A stretch of DNA of 43,449 bases from a virus: positions 1 through 43,449 of the IMG/VR virus record IMGVR_UViG_3300043436_001759; one strand, written 5' to 3'. The notes beneath the pieces were generated by a model, which was given only the letters and a program-made list of their open reading frames with translations, was not told the origin of the DNA and did not search any database. Of the stretch, positions 23,166 through 28,957 are shown piece after piece. A program made the position numbers and the translations under genes. Within the stretch, counting starts at the first letter, position 1, and each line of letters begins with the position of its first letter.

Positions 23166-23355
23166 AAGTCATCTCCAGCTCTTCCTTGTAAAGCACAGAC
23201 CAGACAACGCCGTTAGCATTTCTGATTTCCACTCGGCTGACACTTGGAGTCTGAGCTAAGTCTTTCTTGAATACTTGCCAAGCAAGCTCAGTCATGCCAC
23301 ATTTCATTTCAGCACCGCTATCAAAGACGATGTTCACTTCTAACTCATTCATCAT
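23158..23355 (-). CDS. Hypothetical small protein
   Basis: 65 residues with EVNIVFDSGAEMKCGMTELA and a C-terminal ...SVLYKEELEMTFV strand, so alpha/beta. It starts ATG 23355, overlapping a short unlisted gene (23345-23488), and overlaps the downstream gene by 8 bases. No family recognised. Confidence 0.5.
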   Translation of the reverse strand: MMNELEVNIVFDSGAEMKCGMTELAWQVFKKDLAQTPSVSRVEIRNANGVVWSVLYKEELEMTFV

Positions 23356-23488
23356 CGCCTACCAATGCTTTGACTCTCAGCTCAATGTCCTGTGCTACTT
23401 CAGCTAAAACTTTTAGCTCAATGCTTATCAGGTCAAGTGATTCCATGATTCTGTCTAGCTCTGTGTTGCTGTCATCTAAATTACACAT
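23345..23488 (-). CDS. Short helical protein, 47 residues
   Basis: ATG 23488 has a strong GGAGG ribosome site 7 bases upstream, located in the end of the preceding gene. The product MCNLDDSNTELDRIMESLDL... is an amphipathic, acidic helix-rich protein ending ALVGDDE. The stop overlaps the next ATG by 11 bases. The spacing and the ribosome site support a real gene; no function known. Confidence 0.55.
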   Translation of the reverse strand: MCNLDDSNTELDRIMESLDLISIELKVLAEVAQDIELRVKALVGDDE

Positions 23489-23490
23489 TG

Positions 23491-23697
23491 TTATGCCTCC
23501 ACTTTTGGTCGTCTGTCAATGTTGATTAGGTATCCCATAATCATGTGTCCTGTTGCGATGTCTAGTGTGCGGTCAAGCACCATAGCGTTTAGTAATGACT
23601 CAAAGGCATACTGTTCATCACGTCTGCCCTTGGCATAGGCACTAAGCCTGTCCTGTGGTATCTGTCGTTCTGCTATCTGGTATCCGATGTCAAACAT
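23491..23697 (-). CDS. Hypothetical small protein
   Basis: 68 residues, helical, with a basic segment (YAKGRRDEQYAFESLLNAM) and a hydrophobic region (TGHMIMGYLINIDRR). It starts 8 bases inside the preceding gene. No family recognised. Confidence 0.5.
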   Translation of the reverse strand: MFDIGYQIAERQIPQDRLSAYAKGRRDEQYAFESLLNAMVLDRTLDIATGHMIMGYLINIDRRPKVEA

Positions 23698-23893
23698 AGC
23701 TAACCTCGCTTAGTATGCGGAAATCTTCAATGCCCTCAGGTCGCTTAGCTAATTCAAGCTCTTCTTCGTTGGTGAAGTAAAAGAACACTCGTTCATCATC
23801 TTCTTCCTCAACCCACTCACCAATGCCAACTAAGGCTGTGAAAGTGCGTTCTGGCATGTCATGCCATTGGAGCTCTACATTTGTGTATCTCAT
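23690..23893 (-). CDS. Hypothetical acidic small protein
   Basis: 67 residues, acidic, beta-rich, with VGIGEWVEEEDDERVFFYF in the middle. A TAAGGAG ribosome site lies at the end of the preceding short gene. No family recognised. Confidence 0.5.
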   Translation of the reverse strand: MRYTNVELQWHDMPERTFTALVGIGEWVEEEDDERVFFYFTNEEELELAKRPEGIEDFRILSEVSYV

Positions 23894-23902
23894 TTGTTCT
23901 CC

Positions 23903-24031
23903 TTACATCTTCTCTAGTCTGTTTTCAATGGTTTCTAGTGTGTTGTCATCATAGTTTCCAGACTCACGCATTTCGGCAATGATGTCTAAGATGTCGCTGA
24001 TGATTGTTAGGTAGGTTTTGCTATCTATCAT
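23903..24031 (-). CDS. Short acidic helical protein, 42 residues
   Basis: ATG 24031 overlaps the TAA of the upstream gene (TAATG). The product starts MIDSKTYLTIISDILDIIAE and ends ...IENRLEKM, an amphipathic helix pair. Its stop is followed by the ribosome site of the next gene. The coupling makes it likely to be translated. Confidence 0.55.
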   Translation of the reverse strand: MIDSKTYLTIISDILDIIAEMRESGNYDDNTLETIENRLEKM

Positions 24032-24237
24032 TAGTTCTCCTCAATTTTGCTGATTGTTGATAGCTCTATTTCTAGGTGGTAGCCCTTGTCCTTTGATTGA
24101 AAGTCTTTCAGGCTGTCCCACTCAGCTTCAGCTTCCTCAATTTCGTTGAGTAGCTCTCTTGCGTGTTCTTCGCTGTCGGCTGTGAACCAAGCCTTGTAGG
24201 TGTATGTTTCGTCATACCAGATTTCATAGGTGGGCAT
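24031..24237 (-). CDS. Hypothetical acidic protein
   Basis: 68 residues, strongly acidic, with a YEIWYDETYTYKAWFTADS N-terminal strand pair and a ARELLNEIEEAEAEWDSL helix. This beta-beta-alpha plan (sandwich start then helix) recurs in phage ADDs with acidic helices. Starts by TAATG overlap with its upstream neighbour. No function visible. Confidence 0.55.
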   Translation of the reverse strand: MPTYEIWYDETYTYKAWFTADSEEHARELLNEIEEAEAEWDSLKDFQSKDKGYHLEIELSTISKIEEN

Positions 24238-24473
24238 TATGCGTCCTCTTTTTCTTCCTCGTTCACAATGTCGCTAGCTTCAGTAATCCAACCTCTGAAT
24301 AGGTCGGTAGCGTCCTCGGCAAAGTTGTCGTTGTCCATTAGGTAATCAGCAACCTCACCGAACTCTTGTTCGTCTAGGTCGGTGTGTTCTGCCACGAAAT
24401 ACTGAAACACGATTGGTTCATCTAAATCGTGGTGGCTTTTCAGTTGGTTGATGAGGCTTTTTACTGTTGCCAT
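24237..24473 (-). CDS. Conserved acidic early protein
   Basis: 78 residues from ATG 24473, taken instead of an upstream in-frame start because the ATG overlaps the stop of the neighbour (TAATG). The pattern LINQLKSHHDLDEPIVFQYF then DLDEQEFGEVADYLMDNDNF is familiar from small proteins of other phages. Strongly acidic. Function unknown; acidic proteins of this size include DNA mimics, but there is no direct evidence. Confidence 0.58.
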   Translation of the reverse strand: MATVKSLINQLKSHHDLDEPIVFQYFVAEHTDLDEQEFGEVADYLMDNDNFAEDATDLFRGWITEASDIVNEEEKEDA

Positions 24474-24679
24474 TATGCGTTCTCCATTTCTTGGTTTAGT
24501 TTGTCCCATAGTGCTTCTTGGGCTTTGGTGTATTCCTGTGCGTGTTCATAATTTGCTTCCCAGTCCTCAATCTCGGTGTTCCAAACCGAGCCCTCATAGA
24601 ACTTGTGGTCAGTTGTGTCATAGTCAATAAACATCTTGCCGTCCTCTACAACGACAACAAAGTGGTGCTGTAATGCCAT
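24473..24679 (-). CDS. Hypothetical acidic protein
   Basis: 68 residues beginning MALQHHFVVVVEDGKMFIDY and ending in ...LNQEMENA. The end is repeated in the next gene upstream (...LEMENA), with the DNA around the start and stop also repeated. It overlaps by TAATG at both ends. No family recognised. Confidence 0.55.
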   Translation of the reverse strand: MALQHHFVVVVEDGKMFIDYDTTDHKFYEGSVWNTEIEDWEANYEHAQEYTKAQEALWDKLNQEMENA

Positions 24680-25026
24680 TATGCGTTCTCCATTTCTAGT
24701 TTGTTTTCTGGTAGTGATAGTAGGAAATCTGTTATGACATCAGGGCAGTCCTCAGGCATAGCCGTAGCGTCTAGCCAGTCATCATAATCAGTTAGGGGGT
24801 AGTGGTTGATGTATAGGTCATCAAGCAGGTATTCCATAGCCTTTAGGTCTTTTGGAAAGGTAAGGCGTAGGACGTGTGAGGTAGCCTCGCTGTAATCACA
24901 GGTCAGCTTGACATTGTTGTCATAATCGGTGTCGGTTTCATACACCAATGGATAGGCAACAAGGGCAAGGGTAGCCTCGCTCTCGCCCCATACATTGAAC
25001 TCATAGTTCATAATCGGATTGCTCAT
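24679..25026 (-). CDS. Hypothetical acidic protein
   Basis: 115 residues from ATG 25026, chosen because it overlaps the stop of the upstream gene (TGATG); a longer reading from 25044 is possible. The middle is rich in beta strands with two cysteines (Cys43, Cys94 approx.), then DLYINHYPLTDYDDWLDA. It ends LEMENA like its neighbour. No family recognised. Confidence 0.55.
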   Translation of the reverse strand: MSNPIMNYEFNVWGESEATLALVAYPLVYETDTDYDNNVKLTCDYSEATSHVLRLTFPKDLKAMEYLLDDLYINHYPLTDYDDWLDATAMPEDCPDVITDFLLSLPENKLEMENA

Positions 25027-25268
25027 CAGGCATACACCCCGCAAAGCTCAACATCTATCTCATCAGGGCTGTTGATTACAATGGTTTCAAGCCCTAGCTG
25101 GTCAGATACTTCTGTTTCAGCAAAGCGAATAGCTTGTTCTTTGCTACCCGCTATAACGCTTGTTGAAACGATTGTCTTGCCAAAGTAGAACTTGACAACC
25201 CAATCGCCGTCAATGTGGCAAGTTTCTAGGTGGTCGCCCTCACATAGAGGGCATAGCTCTTGAATCAT
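25026..25268 (-). CDS. Small CxxC-containing protein
   Basis: 80 residues. CPLC (6-9) and Cys17 near the N-terminus could bind zinc with His20-like residues; the rest is alpha/beta with an acidic C-terminus ending VELCGVYA. It starts after the conserved AACCGAAAGGAG leader and the promoter at 25297-25324, so it opens an early transcription unit that runs to the replication genes. Confidence 0.55.
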   Translation of the reverse strand: MIQELCPLCEGDHLETCHIDGDWVVKFYFGKTIVSTSVIAGSKEQAIRFAETEVSDQLGLETIVINSPDEIDVELCGVYA

Positions 25269-25296
25269 TTGTTTCTCCTTTCGGTTGGTTATTCCT

Positions 25297-25324
25297 ATTC
25301 TTGCCTAGTGGTTGGCTAGGTCAA
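25297..25324 (-). promoter_or_regulatory. Early promoter upstream of 25026-25268 (repeated cassette)
   Basis: Minus-strand -35 TTGACC (plus 25319-25324), 16-base spacer, -10 AAGAAT (plus 25297-25302). The region from about 25301 to 25352 is a diverged copy of the region in front of 26726-27094, including TTGCCTAGTG, GTCAAGCACATTT and two CGTTAT copies. The common upstream block suggests a common regulator. Confidence 0.55.
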
Positions 25325-25352
25325 GCACATTTGCCGTTTCGTTATCTAATCG

Positions 25353-25970
25353 TTATGAAGTTTCTTTTAGGGGTGGGACATCTCCAGCAGGTAGGTCAAG
25401 TATCTCCTGATTGGAAACATCAAGGTTATAGACATCTGCGTAGGCTTTACGCATAGCCCAAGTCCAACCAAGCCAGTAGTGCTCAGGCTGTTCGCCTCGC
25501 TGTTTTCTGGTAGGGAACTTGCTGATTTGGTCAAGCGGTAGCCCTGTATGTAATGACCAGAGTTCCTTTTGCCATTGTTCTACCTTGTTGCTAGCCTCGC
25601 TAAAGGTCAAGCCAGAGCTGTCGCAATACCACTGATACCATTTCAGGTAGGCGTTGGCTGTTGTAATGCCTTGTAGCTTTTTGAGGTTCTCTACCTTGTC
25701 CCTGTCGGTTGCGAGTTCTCGCTCAATAGGGAATCGCTTGTCTAGGTCTGACATGACATACTCAGCGATACCGCCGTCATTTTCTTCAAGCCAAGCATCA
25801 ACAACAACCTTTCTGTAAAAGCTTGTCCCGCCTTGTCTAATGAATCCAAAAGGCATGGTTTCACCTTGTCGCTGTCGCCAGTTGCGTAGTTGGTTGGCAG
25901 TAAAACCTGTAAGGTCTGCTACCTCTTTGGGGCTGTAAAGCTCCCCAAACTTTGGGTGGTAAGTGGTCAA
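25353..25970 (-). CDS. MerR/excisionase-type HTH protein next to candidate origin
   Basis: 205 residues from TTG 25970 (AAAGGA about 7 bases upstream). The N-terminus carries a winged-helix signature (LYSPKEVADLTGFTANQLRN then WRQRQG and SFYRKVVVDAWLE), similar to MerR/excisionase-type DNA-binding domains. The rest (about 80-205) is helical, Trp/Tyr-rich and unknown. It borders the DnaA-box region. It could act as an origin-binding initiator, a loader for the PrimPol-helicase, or an early transcription regulator. There is no integrase, so an excisionase role is unlikely. Confidence 0.6.
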   Translation of the reverse strand: MTTYHPKFGELYSPKEVADLTGFTANQLRNWRQRQGETMPFGFIRQGGTSFYRKVVVDAWLEENDGGIAEYVMSDLDKRFPIERELATDRDKVENLKKLQGITTANAYLKWYQWYCDSSGLTFSEASNKVEQWQKELWSLHTGLPLDQISKFPTRKQRGEQPEHYWLGWTWAMRKAYADVYNLDVSNQEILDLPAGDVPPLKETS

Positions 25971-25979
25971 TTTTGGTTC

Positions 25980-26280
25980 CTTTCTAGTTTTCTGAGCTAA
26001 TGAGTATCTGAGTAGGTAAATCTACACATCTGCTCAGTTTATAGCGATTTTTAGGATTGTGGGGATTGTGGGGCAAATTGGGCAAAAATCACCCGCTAAA
26101 AATCAAGGGTTTTTTTAGTTTTTTTGTTCTCCTATTGAAGTCTTAAGAAGATAGGCGTTGCTTACTAATCTGCTCATGAGTAGATGAGTAGTGAGCAGGT
26201 ATCACTTAAGGCTACCGACTTGGATTCCGTAAAAAGTTATACACAACTAGCGTTTACGGCTGTGGATAACTTTATCTATT
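25980..26280. other. Candidate replication origin with DnaA boxes and iterons
   Basis: Two perfect DnaA boxes face each other: TTATACACA (26237-26245, plus) and TGTGGATAA (26261-26269, i.e. TTATCCACA on minus). Upstream are repeated TGAGTA and CTGCTCA hexamer/heptamer elements (about 26000-26040 and 26170-26200), including a CTGCTCA ... TGAGCAG inverted pair (26170-26176, 26192-26198), a tandem ATTGTGGGG repeat near 26060, and an AT-rich stretch with TTTTTTT runs near 26110-26130. The 5' end of a mini-gene (26247-26348) overlaps the second box. This layout is typical of a bacterial-style origin. Confidence 0.65.
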
Positions 26281-26348
26281 CCGCATTTTGGGCAGAAAGC
26301 TAGTTTGGACACATTGGGGCTGTTCCACCCGCAACATTGGCATTTCAT
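26247..26348 (-). CDS. 33-residue zinc-ribbon mini-protein
   Basis: ATG 26348 overlaps the stop of the upstream mini-gene (ATGA). Product starts MKCQCCGWN and contains CPKCG; cysteines at 3, 5, 6 and the 19/22 pair form a probable zinc ribbon. It overlaps the second DnaA box of the candidate origin. Small size makes translation uncertain, but the coupling and the paired cysteines argue for it. Confidence 0.5.
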   Translation of the reverse strand: MKCQCCGWNSPNVSKLAFCPKCGIDKVIHSRKR

Positions 26349-26458
26349 CACGCCTCACCGCCCTCAGGGTCATGGAATCCGCAAAAGGCTAATCCGTCCC
26401 AGATGAAACCGCCCTCGTCCCAGTCAATAGGGGCGTGGCAGTCTTGGCATTTGCTCAT
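26348..26458 (-). CDS. 36-residue zinc-binding mini-protein
   Basis: ATG 26458 lies 3 bases after the stop of the upstream gene. Product begins MSKCQDCHAPIDWDEGG and contains CGFHD, so Cys4, Cys7, His8, Cys26 and His29 could chelate zinc. It ends GGEA and overlaps the next mini-gene start. Ribosome site is weak (TATAGCG), so moderate confidence. Confidence 0.5.
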   Translation of the reverse strand: MSKCQDCHAPIDWDEGGFIWDGLAFCGFHDPEGGEA

Positions 26459-26460
26459 CG

Positions 26461-26733
26461 CTATACCCCCTGTCCAACCAAGACGGCTATTCCGTCTTTT
26501 GATGAACAAGTGTCAATGAATCTCAGCTCGCAAGACTCACGATACCAAGCCAACACCTGCCAAGTCATTTGTTCAGGGGTCATCTCATCGGCAGAGATTA
26601 GGCAGTCATAGCCATAACCCCGCATTTTCTCCATTTCTTCATCGTCAAGGATTATGTAGATTTTGTGGCAAGTATCCCAAGCGATACCCCTAGCGTTGCG
26701 GGTCATTTCGTCAATTTCGAGTCTGTTAGGCAT
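26461..26733 (-). CDS. Hypothetical acidic protein
   Basis: 90 residues, acidic, with three cysteines (Cys22, Cys44, Cys68 and Cys76 approx.). AAAGGA ribosome site about 9 bases before ATG with the CCGAAAGGAT leader. Overlaps the upstream gene by 8 bases. No family recognised. Confidence 0.5.
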   Translation of the reverse strand: MPNRLEIDEMTRNARGIAWDTCHKIYIILDDEEMEKMRGYGYDCLISADEMTPEQMTWQVLAWYRESCELRFIDTCSSKDGIAVLVGQGV

Positions 26734-27094
26734 TTTGGTATCCTTTCGGGCTGGTTGGGTTGGTTATGTCAATTTCTAGCTCTTCTTCGGTTTCTTCTTC
26801 TTCGGTGTAGTTGTTCATGAGTTTTTCAACAAAAGCGTAAACATCATTTGGACGGCTGGCGTATTCGGTCATGGCTTTAGCTAACATGTCAATTTCAAGG
26901 TAGCCAAGGTTAGGCATTTTTTGGGCTGTTAGGTTCATGCCGTGTTCTTCCTCGCTGTATCCAATCATGTCAAGAAACAAGCTGGAGGGGGCGGGAAAAT
27001 TGTAGTTCCCTTCACACCAACTAAACAGATGGGCGGTGCTTTCGGCGTATTCTGGGGCGTTGTCGCATAGGTCATAGAATCGTTGCGTTGTCAT
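26726..27094 (-). CDS. Hypothetical acidic protein
   Basis: 122 residues, acidic, aromatic-rich N-terminal half (RFYDLCDNAPEYAESTAHLF) and a very acidic helix near 100-112 (TEEEETEEELEID). It is the first gene after the promoter at 27135-27162 and the conserved AACCGAAAGGA leader. No family recognised. Confidence 0.55.
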   Translation of the reverse strand: MTTQRFYDLCDNAPEYAESTAHLFSWCEGNYNFPAPSSLFLDMIGYSEEEHGMNLTAQKMPNLGYLEIDMLAKAMTEYASRPNDVYAFVEKLMNNYTEEEETEEELEIDITNPTSPKGYQNA

Positions 27095-27134
27095 TTGTTG
27101 CTGTCCTTTCGGTTGGTTGGGTGTTGCTGTTCTA

Positions 27135-27162
27135 ATTGTTGCCTAGTGTTTAGGCGTGTCAA
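27135..27162 (-). promoter_or_regulatory. Early promoter upstream of 26726-27094 (repeated cassette)
   Basis: Minus-strand -35 TTGACA (plus 27157-27162, perfect), 16-base spacer, -10 AACAAT (plus 27135-27140). The block from 27139 to about 27194 is a diverged copy of 25301-25356, including TTGCCTAGTG, GTCAAGCACATTT and a TCGTTAT element. The two copies mark two early transcription starts with shared control. Confidence 0.6.
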
Positions 27163-27190
27163 GCACATTTAGGGCTTTGTTATCAAATCG

Positions 27191-27433
27191 TTATTCTTCG
27201 TCATCTGGCAAGGTAATGCCCCATTTGTTTACCTGCCAATCGGCGGTTTCCCAATCAAAACCAGACTCTACTAATGCGTCTGTTATTGCCTCATACCAAC
27301 TGTCGGCAATTACGAACTGTTCGTATTTGATGATGAAATCCTCACCGTCCCAAAAGCTCACTTGAACCTCCAAGCCATTTGGGCGAGGGTTCACGCTTAC
27401 TTGGTAAGTGTCATTTTCTGTTTTGTAAATCAT
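27191..27433 (-). CDS. Hypothetical small protein
   Basis: 80 residues, beta-rich N-terminal half (TYQVSVNPRPNGLEVQVSFW), then a helix and WETADWQVNKWGITLPDDEE. The start ATG 27433 follows an ACCGAAAGG leader. No family recognised. A 259-base non-coding leader (27434-27692) lies upstream. Confidence 0.55.
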   Translation of the reverse strand: MIYKTENDTYQVSVNPRPNGLEVQVSFWDGEDFIIKYEQFVIADSWYEAITDALVESGFDWETADWQVNKWGITLPDDEE

Positions 27434-27541
27434 TTTTCTGCCTTTCGGTTAGTTATCGGTTTTTAGCTAGCCAAGCCCGCCCCACAATTCACAAAAATTG
27501 AGAATCAACAGGGCTTGCTATGTCTAGCAGTAATGCGGTGC

Positions 27542-27562
27542 TAGCTATGTCTGTCATAGCTA
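27542..27562. repeat. Perfect 8-bp inverted repeat (operator or hairpin)
   Basis: TAGCTATG at 27542-27549 and CATAGCTA at 27555-27562 with TCTGT between. It could be an operator for a dimeric regulator or a hairpin in the leader. The 9-mer GCTATGTCT occurs again about 27 bases to the left. Confidence 0.6.
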
Positions 27563-27585
27563 ACCCTGCCAACATTACCAACAGG

Positions 27586-27614
27586 GCACGCAACGCACCT
27601 TTCCAGCCGTCCCC
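27586..27614 (-). repeat. Leader motif, copy 1 (core CTTTCCAGCCGTCCCC)
   Basis: 29-base stretch identical to 27993-28021. The 16-base core at 27599-27614 occurs in all four copies. Minus-strand core is GGGGACGGCTGGAAAG. It sits between a terminator-like hairpin and the start of 27191-27433. Confidence 0.85.
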
Positions 27615-27644
27615 AGAGGGCCCGCCAGCCCCGCAGATAGGGAA

Positions 27645-27673
27645 AGACCCCGCCAGCGGGGCTAGCGGGGTCT
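27645..27673 (-). terminator. Terminator-like hairpin after 27693-27935
   Basis: 9-bp stem AGACCCCGC / GCGGGGTCT (27645-27653 and 27665-27673). Read on the minus strand it follows the stop of 27693-27935 and is followed by TTTCCC. A moderate rho-independent terminator. Confidence 0.6.
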
Positions 27674-27692
27674 ACGGGGCTTACAGGGCTGT

Positions 27693-27935
27693 TTAGGCGG
27701 TAGTCAACCCCCATGCCCGCTTGATTAGGTTCTGGGCTCTGCTGGTTGTGTTGCTGTATCGCTCAGGGCTCACCCAAGCGTTGTCTAGGTGCTTGCTTCG
27801 AGCAATTACGGTGTTATAGCTAATGACTTGGTATTCATGCCCGCCGTCAACACTCACCCAGTAAGCCTTGAGGCTGTTGCCTGTAAAAGGCTCCCTGTTG
27901 GCTAGCTTGGTTGCTATTGCCTTGTAGTTGTCCAT
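27693..27935 (-). CDS. Conserved phage small protein (YSNTTSR type)
   Basis: 80 residues. The pattern FTGNSLKAYW (about 17-26), YQVISYNTVIARS (about 35-47) and ERYSNTTSRAQNLIKRAW (about 58-75) is one I recognise from small proteins of many actinophages and other phages, with unknown function. AGGAG 10 bases before ATG in the same GGAGCAAACATCATG context as the gene at 28089-28433. Confidence 0.62.
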   Translation of the reverse strand: MDNYKAIATKLANREPFTGNSLKAYWVSVDGGHEYQVISYNTVIARSKHLDNAWVSPERYSNTTSRAQNLIKRAWGLTTA

Positions 27936-27992
27936 GATGTTTGCTCCTATCGTTTCTGCCAGTTTGGCATTACGGCTAATTTATCAGGCACC

Positions 27993-28029
27993 GCACGCAA
28001 CGCACCTTTCCAGCCGTCCCCTGTAGGCG
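27993..28029 (-). repeat. Leader motif, copy 2
   Basis: Core CTTTCCAGCCGTCCCC at 28006-28021; shares 29 bases with copy 1 on the left (27993-28021) and 29 bases with copy 3 on the right (28001-28029, ending TGTAGGCG). Lies between a strong terminator and the start of 27693-27935. Confidence 0.85.
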
Positions 28030-28041
28030 ATTTTGGGCAAA

Positions 28042-28077
28042 GAAATACCCTGCCAGGGGGAGCTGGCAGGGTATTTC
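28042..28077 (-). terminator. Very strong hairpin after 28089-28433
   Basis: A perfect 15-bp stem GAAATACCCTGCCAG / CTGGCAGGGTATTTC (28042-28056 and 28063-28077), with a 6-base loop. Read on the minus strand it is just after the stop at 28089 and is followed by TTTG. It ends the transcript of 28089-28433 before the next leader motif. Confidence 0.75.
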
Positions 28078-28088
28078 GGCTAGTGGGG

Positions 28089-28433
28089 CTACTTCACAAC
28101 GATTACCTGGAAGTGGTCGTCAATGAACTTTTCAGCCTGAGTCTTGGCTTCGCCACGAGGCAAGTCCCTGATTTTGTTCTCTTCAGGTAGCTCACGAGTA
28201 GACCAGGCTCTGCCGTCCAGGTTGTAGTGCTTAATGAACGCTGGTGCGTCCTGGTCCTCCTCCAGGTAGACAATGCCACAGAAATTGTTGCCTGCGTAGT
28301 CCATGTAAGAGAAGTTGGAAGCGAATCGCTCGGCATCAGGGAAGCCTGCCTCCTCGTCCAGGTCGACTGCTAGCCAACCATGACTAGCGTCCTGGACCCA
28401 ACCAATTACTGCGTTTTGTGCTCTTTCGTTCAT
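28089..28433 (-). CDS. Conserved phage small protein (HGWL/LEED type)
   Basis: 114 residues. DASHGWLAVDLDEE (about 15-28) and YLEEDQDAPAF (about 56-66) with a C-terminal ...FIDDHFQVIVVK strand. This HGWL...VYLEED pattern is common in small proteins of other phages, function unknown. AAGGAG 10 bases before ATG. Confidence 0.62.
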   Translation of the reverse strand: MNERAQNAVIGWVQDASHGWLAVDLDEEAGFPDAERFASNFSYMDYAGNNFCGIVYLEEDQDAPAFIKHYNLDGRAWSTRELPEENKIRDLPRGEAKTQAEKFIDDHFQVIVVK

Positions 28434-28509
28434 GATGTTTGCTCCTTAGGTTGCCAGGCTTGCCTTGTGCTACCTGGTCTAGGTCAAATCTACAAGGCAC
28501 CACACACAT

Positions 28510-28538
28510 CGCACCTTTCCAGCCGTCCCCTGTAGGCG
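28510..28538 (-). repeat. Leader motif, copy 3
   Basis: 29 bases identical to 28001-28029, including core 28515-28530 and TGTAGGCG. It lies between the stop of 28594-28860 and the start of 28089-28433. Confidence 0.85.
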
Positions 28539-28593
28539 GGCATGTTTATAGAGCCTTTTATCGTCATGCTCAGGACGCTTGGGGGAGCAAGTA

Positions 28594-28860
28594 TTAGTTA
28601 AGGACGTATCCTGCTAGCTTTAGGTGTTGCTTCAGCTCTAGCTTGACTTGCTTCGCAACGTCGCCCCTCCAGTACTGGAGGTTGCTCAGTGCGTACAGGA
28701 CCACGCTGGTACCACTGTCGTGGTAGTAGTTTTGCTTAGCATCGGTCATGCTAAACATTGGCTCAACGTAGTGCTTGGCGATATTGAACCATGACTTGCC
28801 TCTGCCATCCTTGAAGATAATCTCGGCTAGCTCGTTCAGCGGTCTTGGTGTTGTATTCAT
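28594..28860 (-). CDS. Conserved phage small protein (RPLNELA type)
   Basis: 88 residues. RPLNELAEIIFKDGRGK (about 6-22), AKHYVEPM (28-35) and the helical end VVLYALSNLQYWRGDVAKQV then ELKQHLKLAGY. I recognise this pattern from small phage proteins without function. AAGGGAG about 8 bases before ATG. Confidence 0.6.
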   Translation of the reverse strand: MNTTPRPLNELAEIIFKDGRGKSWFNIAKHYVEPMFSMTDAKQNYYHDSGTSVVLYALSNLQYWRGDVAKQVKLELKQHLKLAGYVLN

Positions 28861-28908
28861 TGTGGTGCTCCCTTCGGTTTAGTTATGACCAGTCTAGTTG
28901 ACTAATCG

Positions 28909-28950
28909 TGCCTGCTGGGGACTCGAACCCCAGTGTCTGCCAGTCAGGCG
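28909..28950 (-). other. tRNA-like mini-helix (T-arm plus acceptor-like stem)
   Basis: Read on the minus strand, a perfect T-arm is present: a 6-bp stem CTGGGG / CCCCAG closing the canonical 7-base loop TTCGAGT (plus 28915-28933). It is flanked by a 5-bp acceptor-like stem GCCTG / CAGGC (plus 28910-28914 and 28945-28949). D-arm and anticodon arm are missing, only 11 bases lie between acceptor strand and T-arm, and no CCA is encoded. It is in the 97-base gap between two early genes. It might be a degenerate tRNA, an attachment-site relic or a functional tRNA mimic. Confidence 0.55.
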
Positions 28951-28957
28951 GTGGTGC

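Larger units (their letters stand above)
27434..27692. promoter_or_regulatory. Long non-coding leader with hairpins and repeats
   Basis: No gene in 259 bases. It holds, from the right, a terminator-like hairpin (27645-27673), a leader-motif copy (27586-27614), an 8-bp inverted repeat TAGCTATG / CATAGCTA (27542-27549, 27555-27562) with a 5-base loop, a second GCTATGTCT copy near 27518 and a CAATT/AATTG pair near 27485. It looks like a regulatory leader or control region for the gene at 27191-27433. Confidence 0.55.

Noticed and set aside
25353-25970. Excisionase (Xis) of an integration system
   Set aside because: The N-terminal fold fits, but the protein is three times longer than Xis and there is no integrase; origin-associated regulator is preferred.
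28909-28950. attP site of a temperate phage (tRNA 3' end)
   Set aside because: No integrase or recombinase gene exists in the complete genome, and the match to a tRNA 3' end cannot be tested here, so I kept it as a tRNA-like element only.
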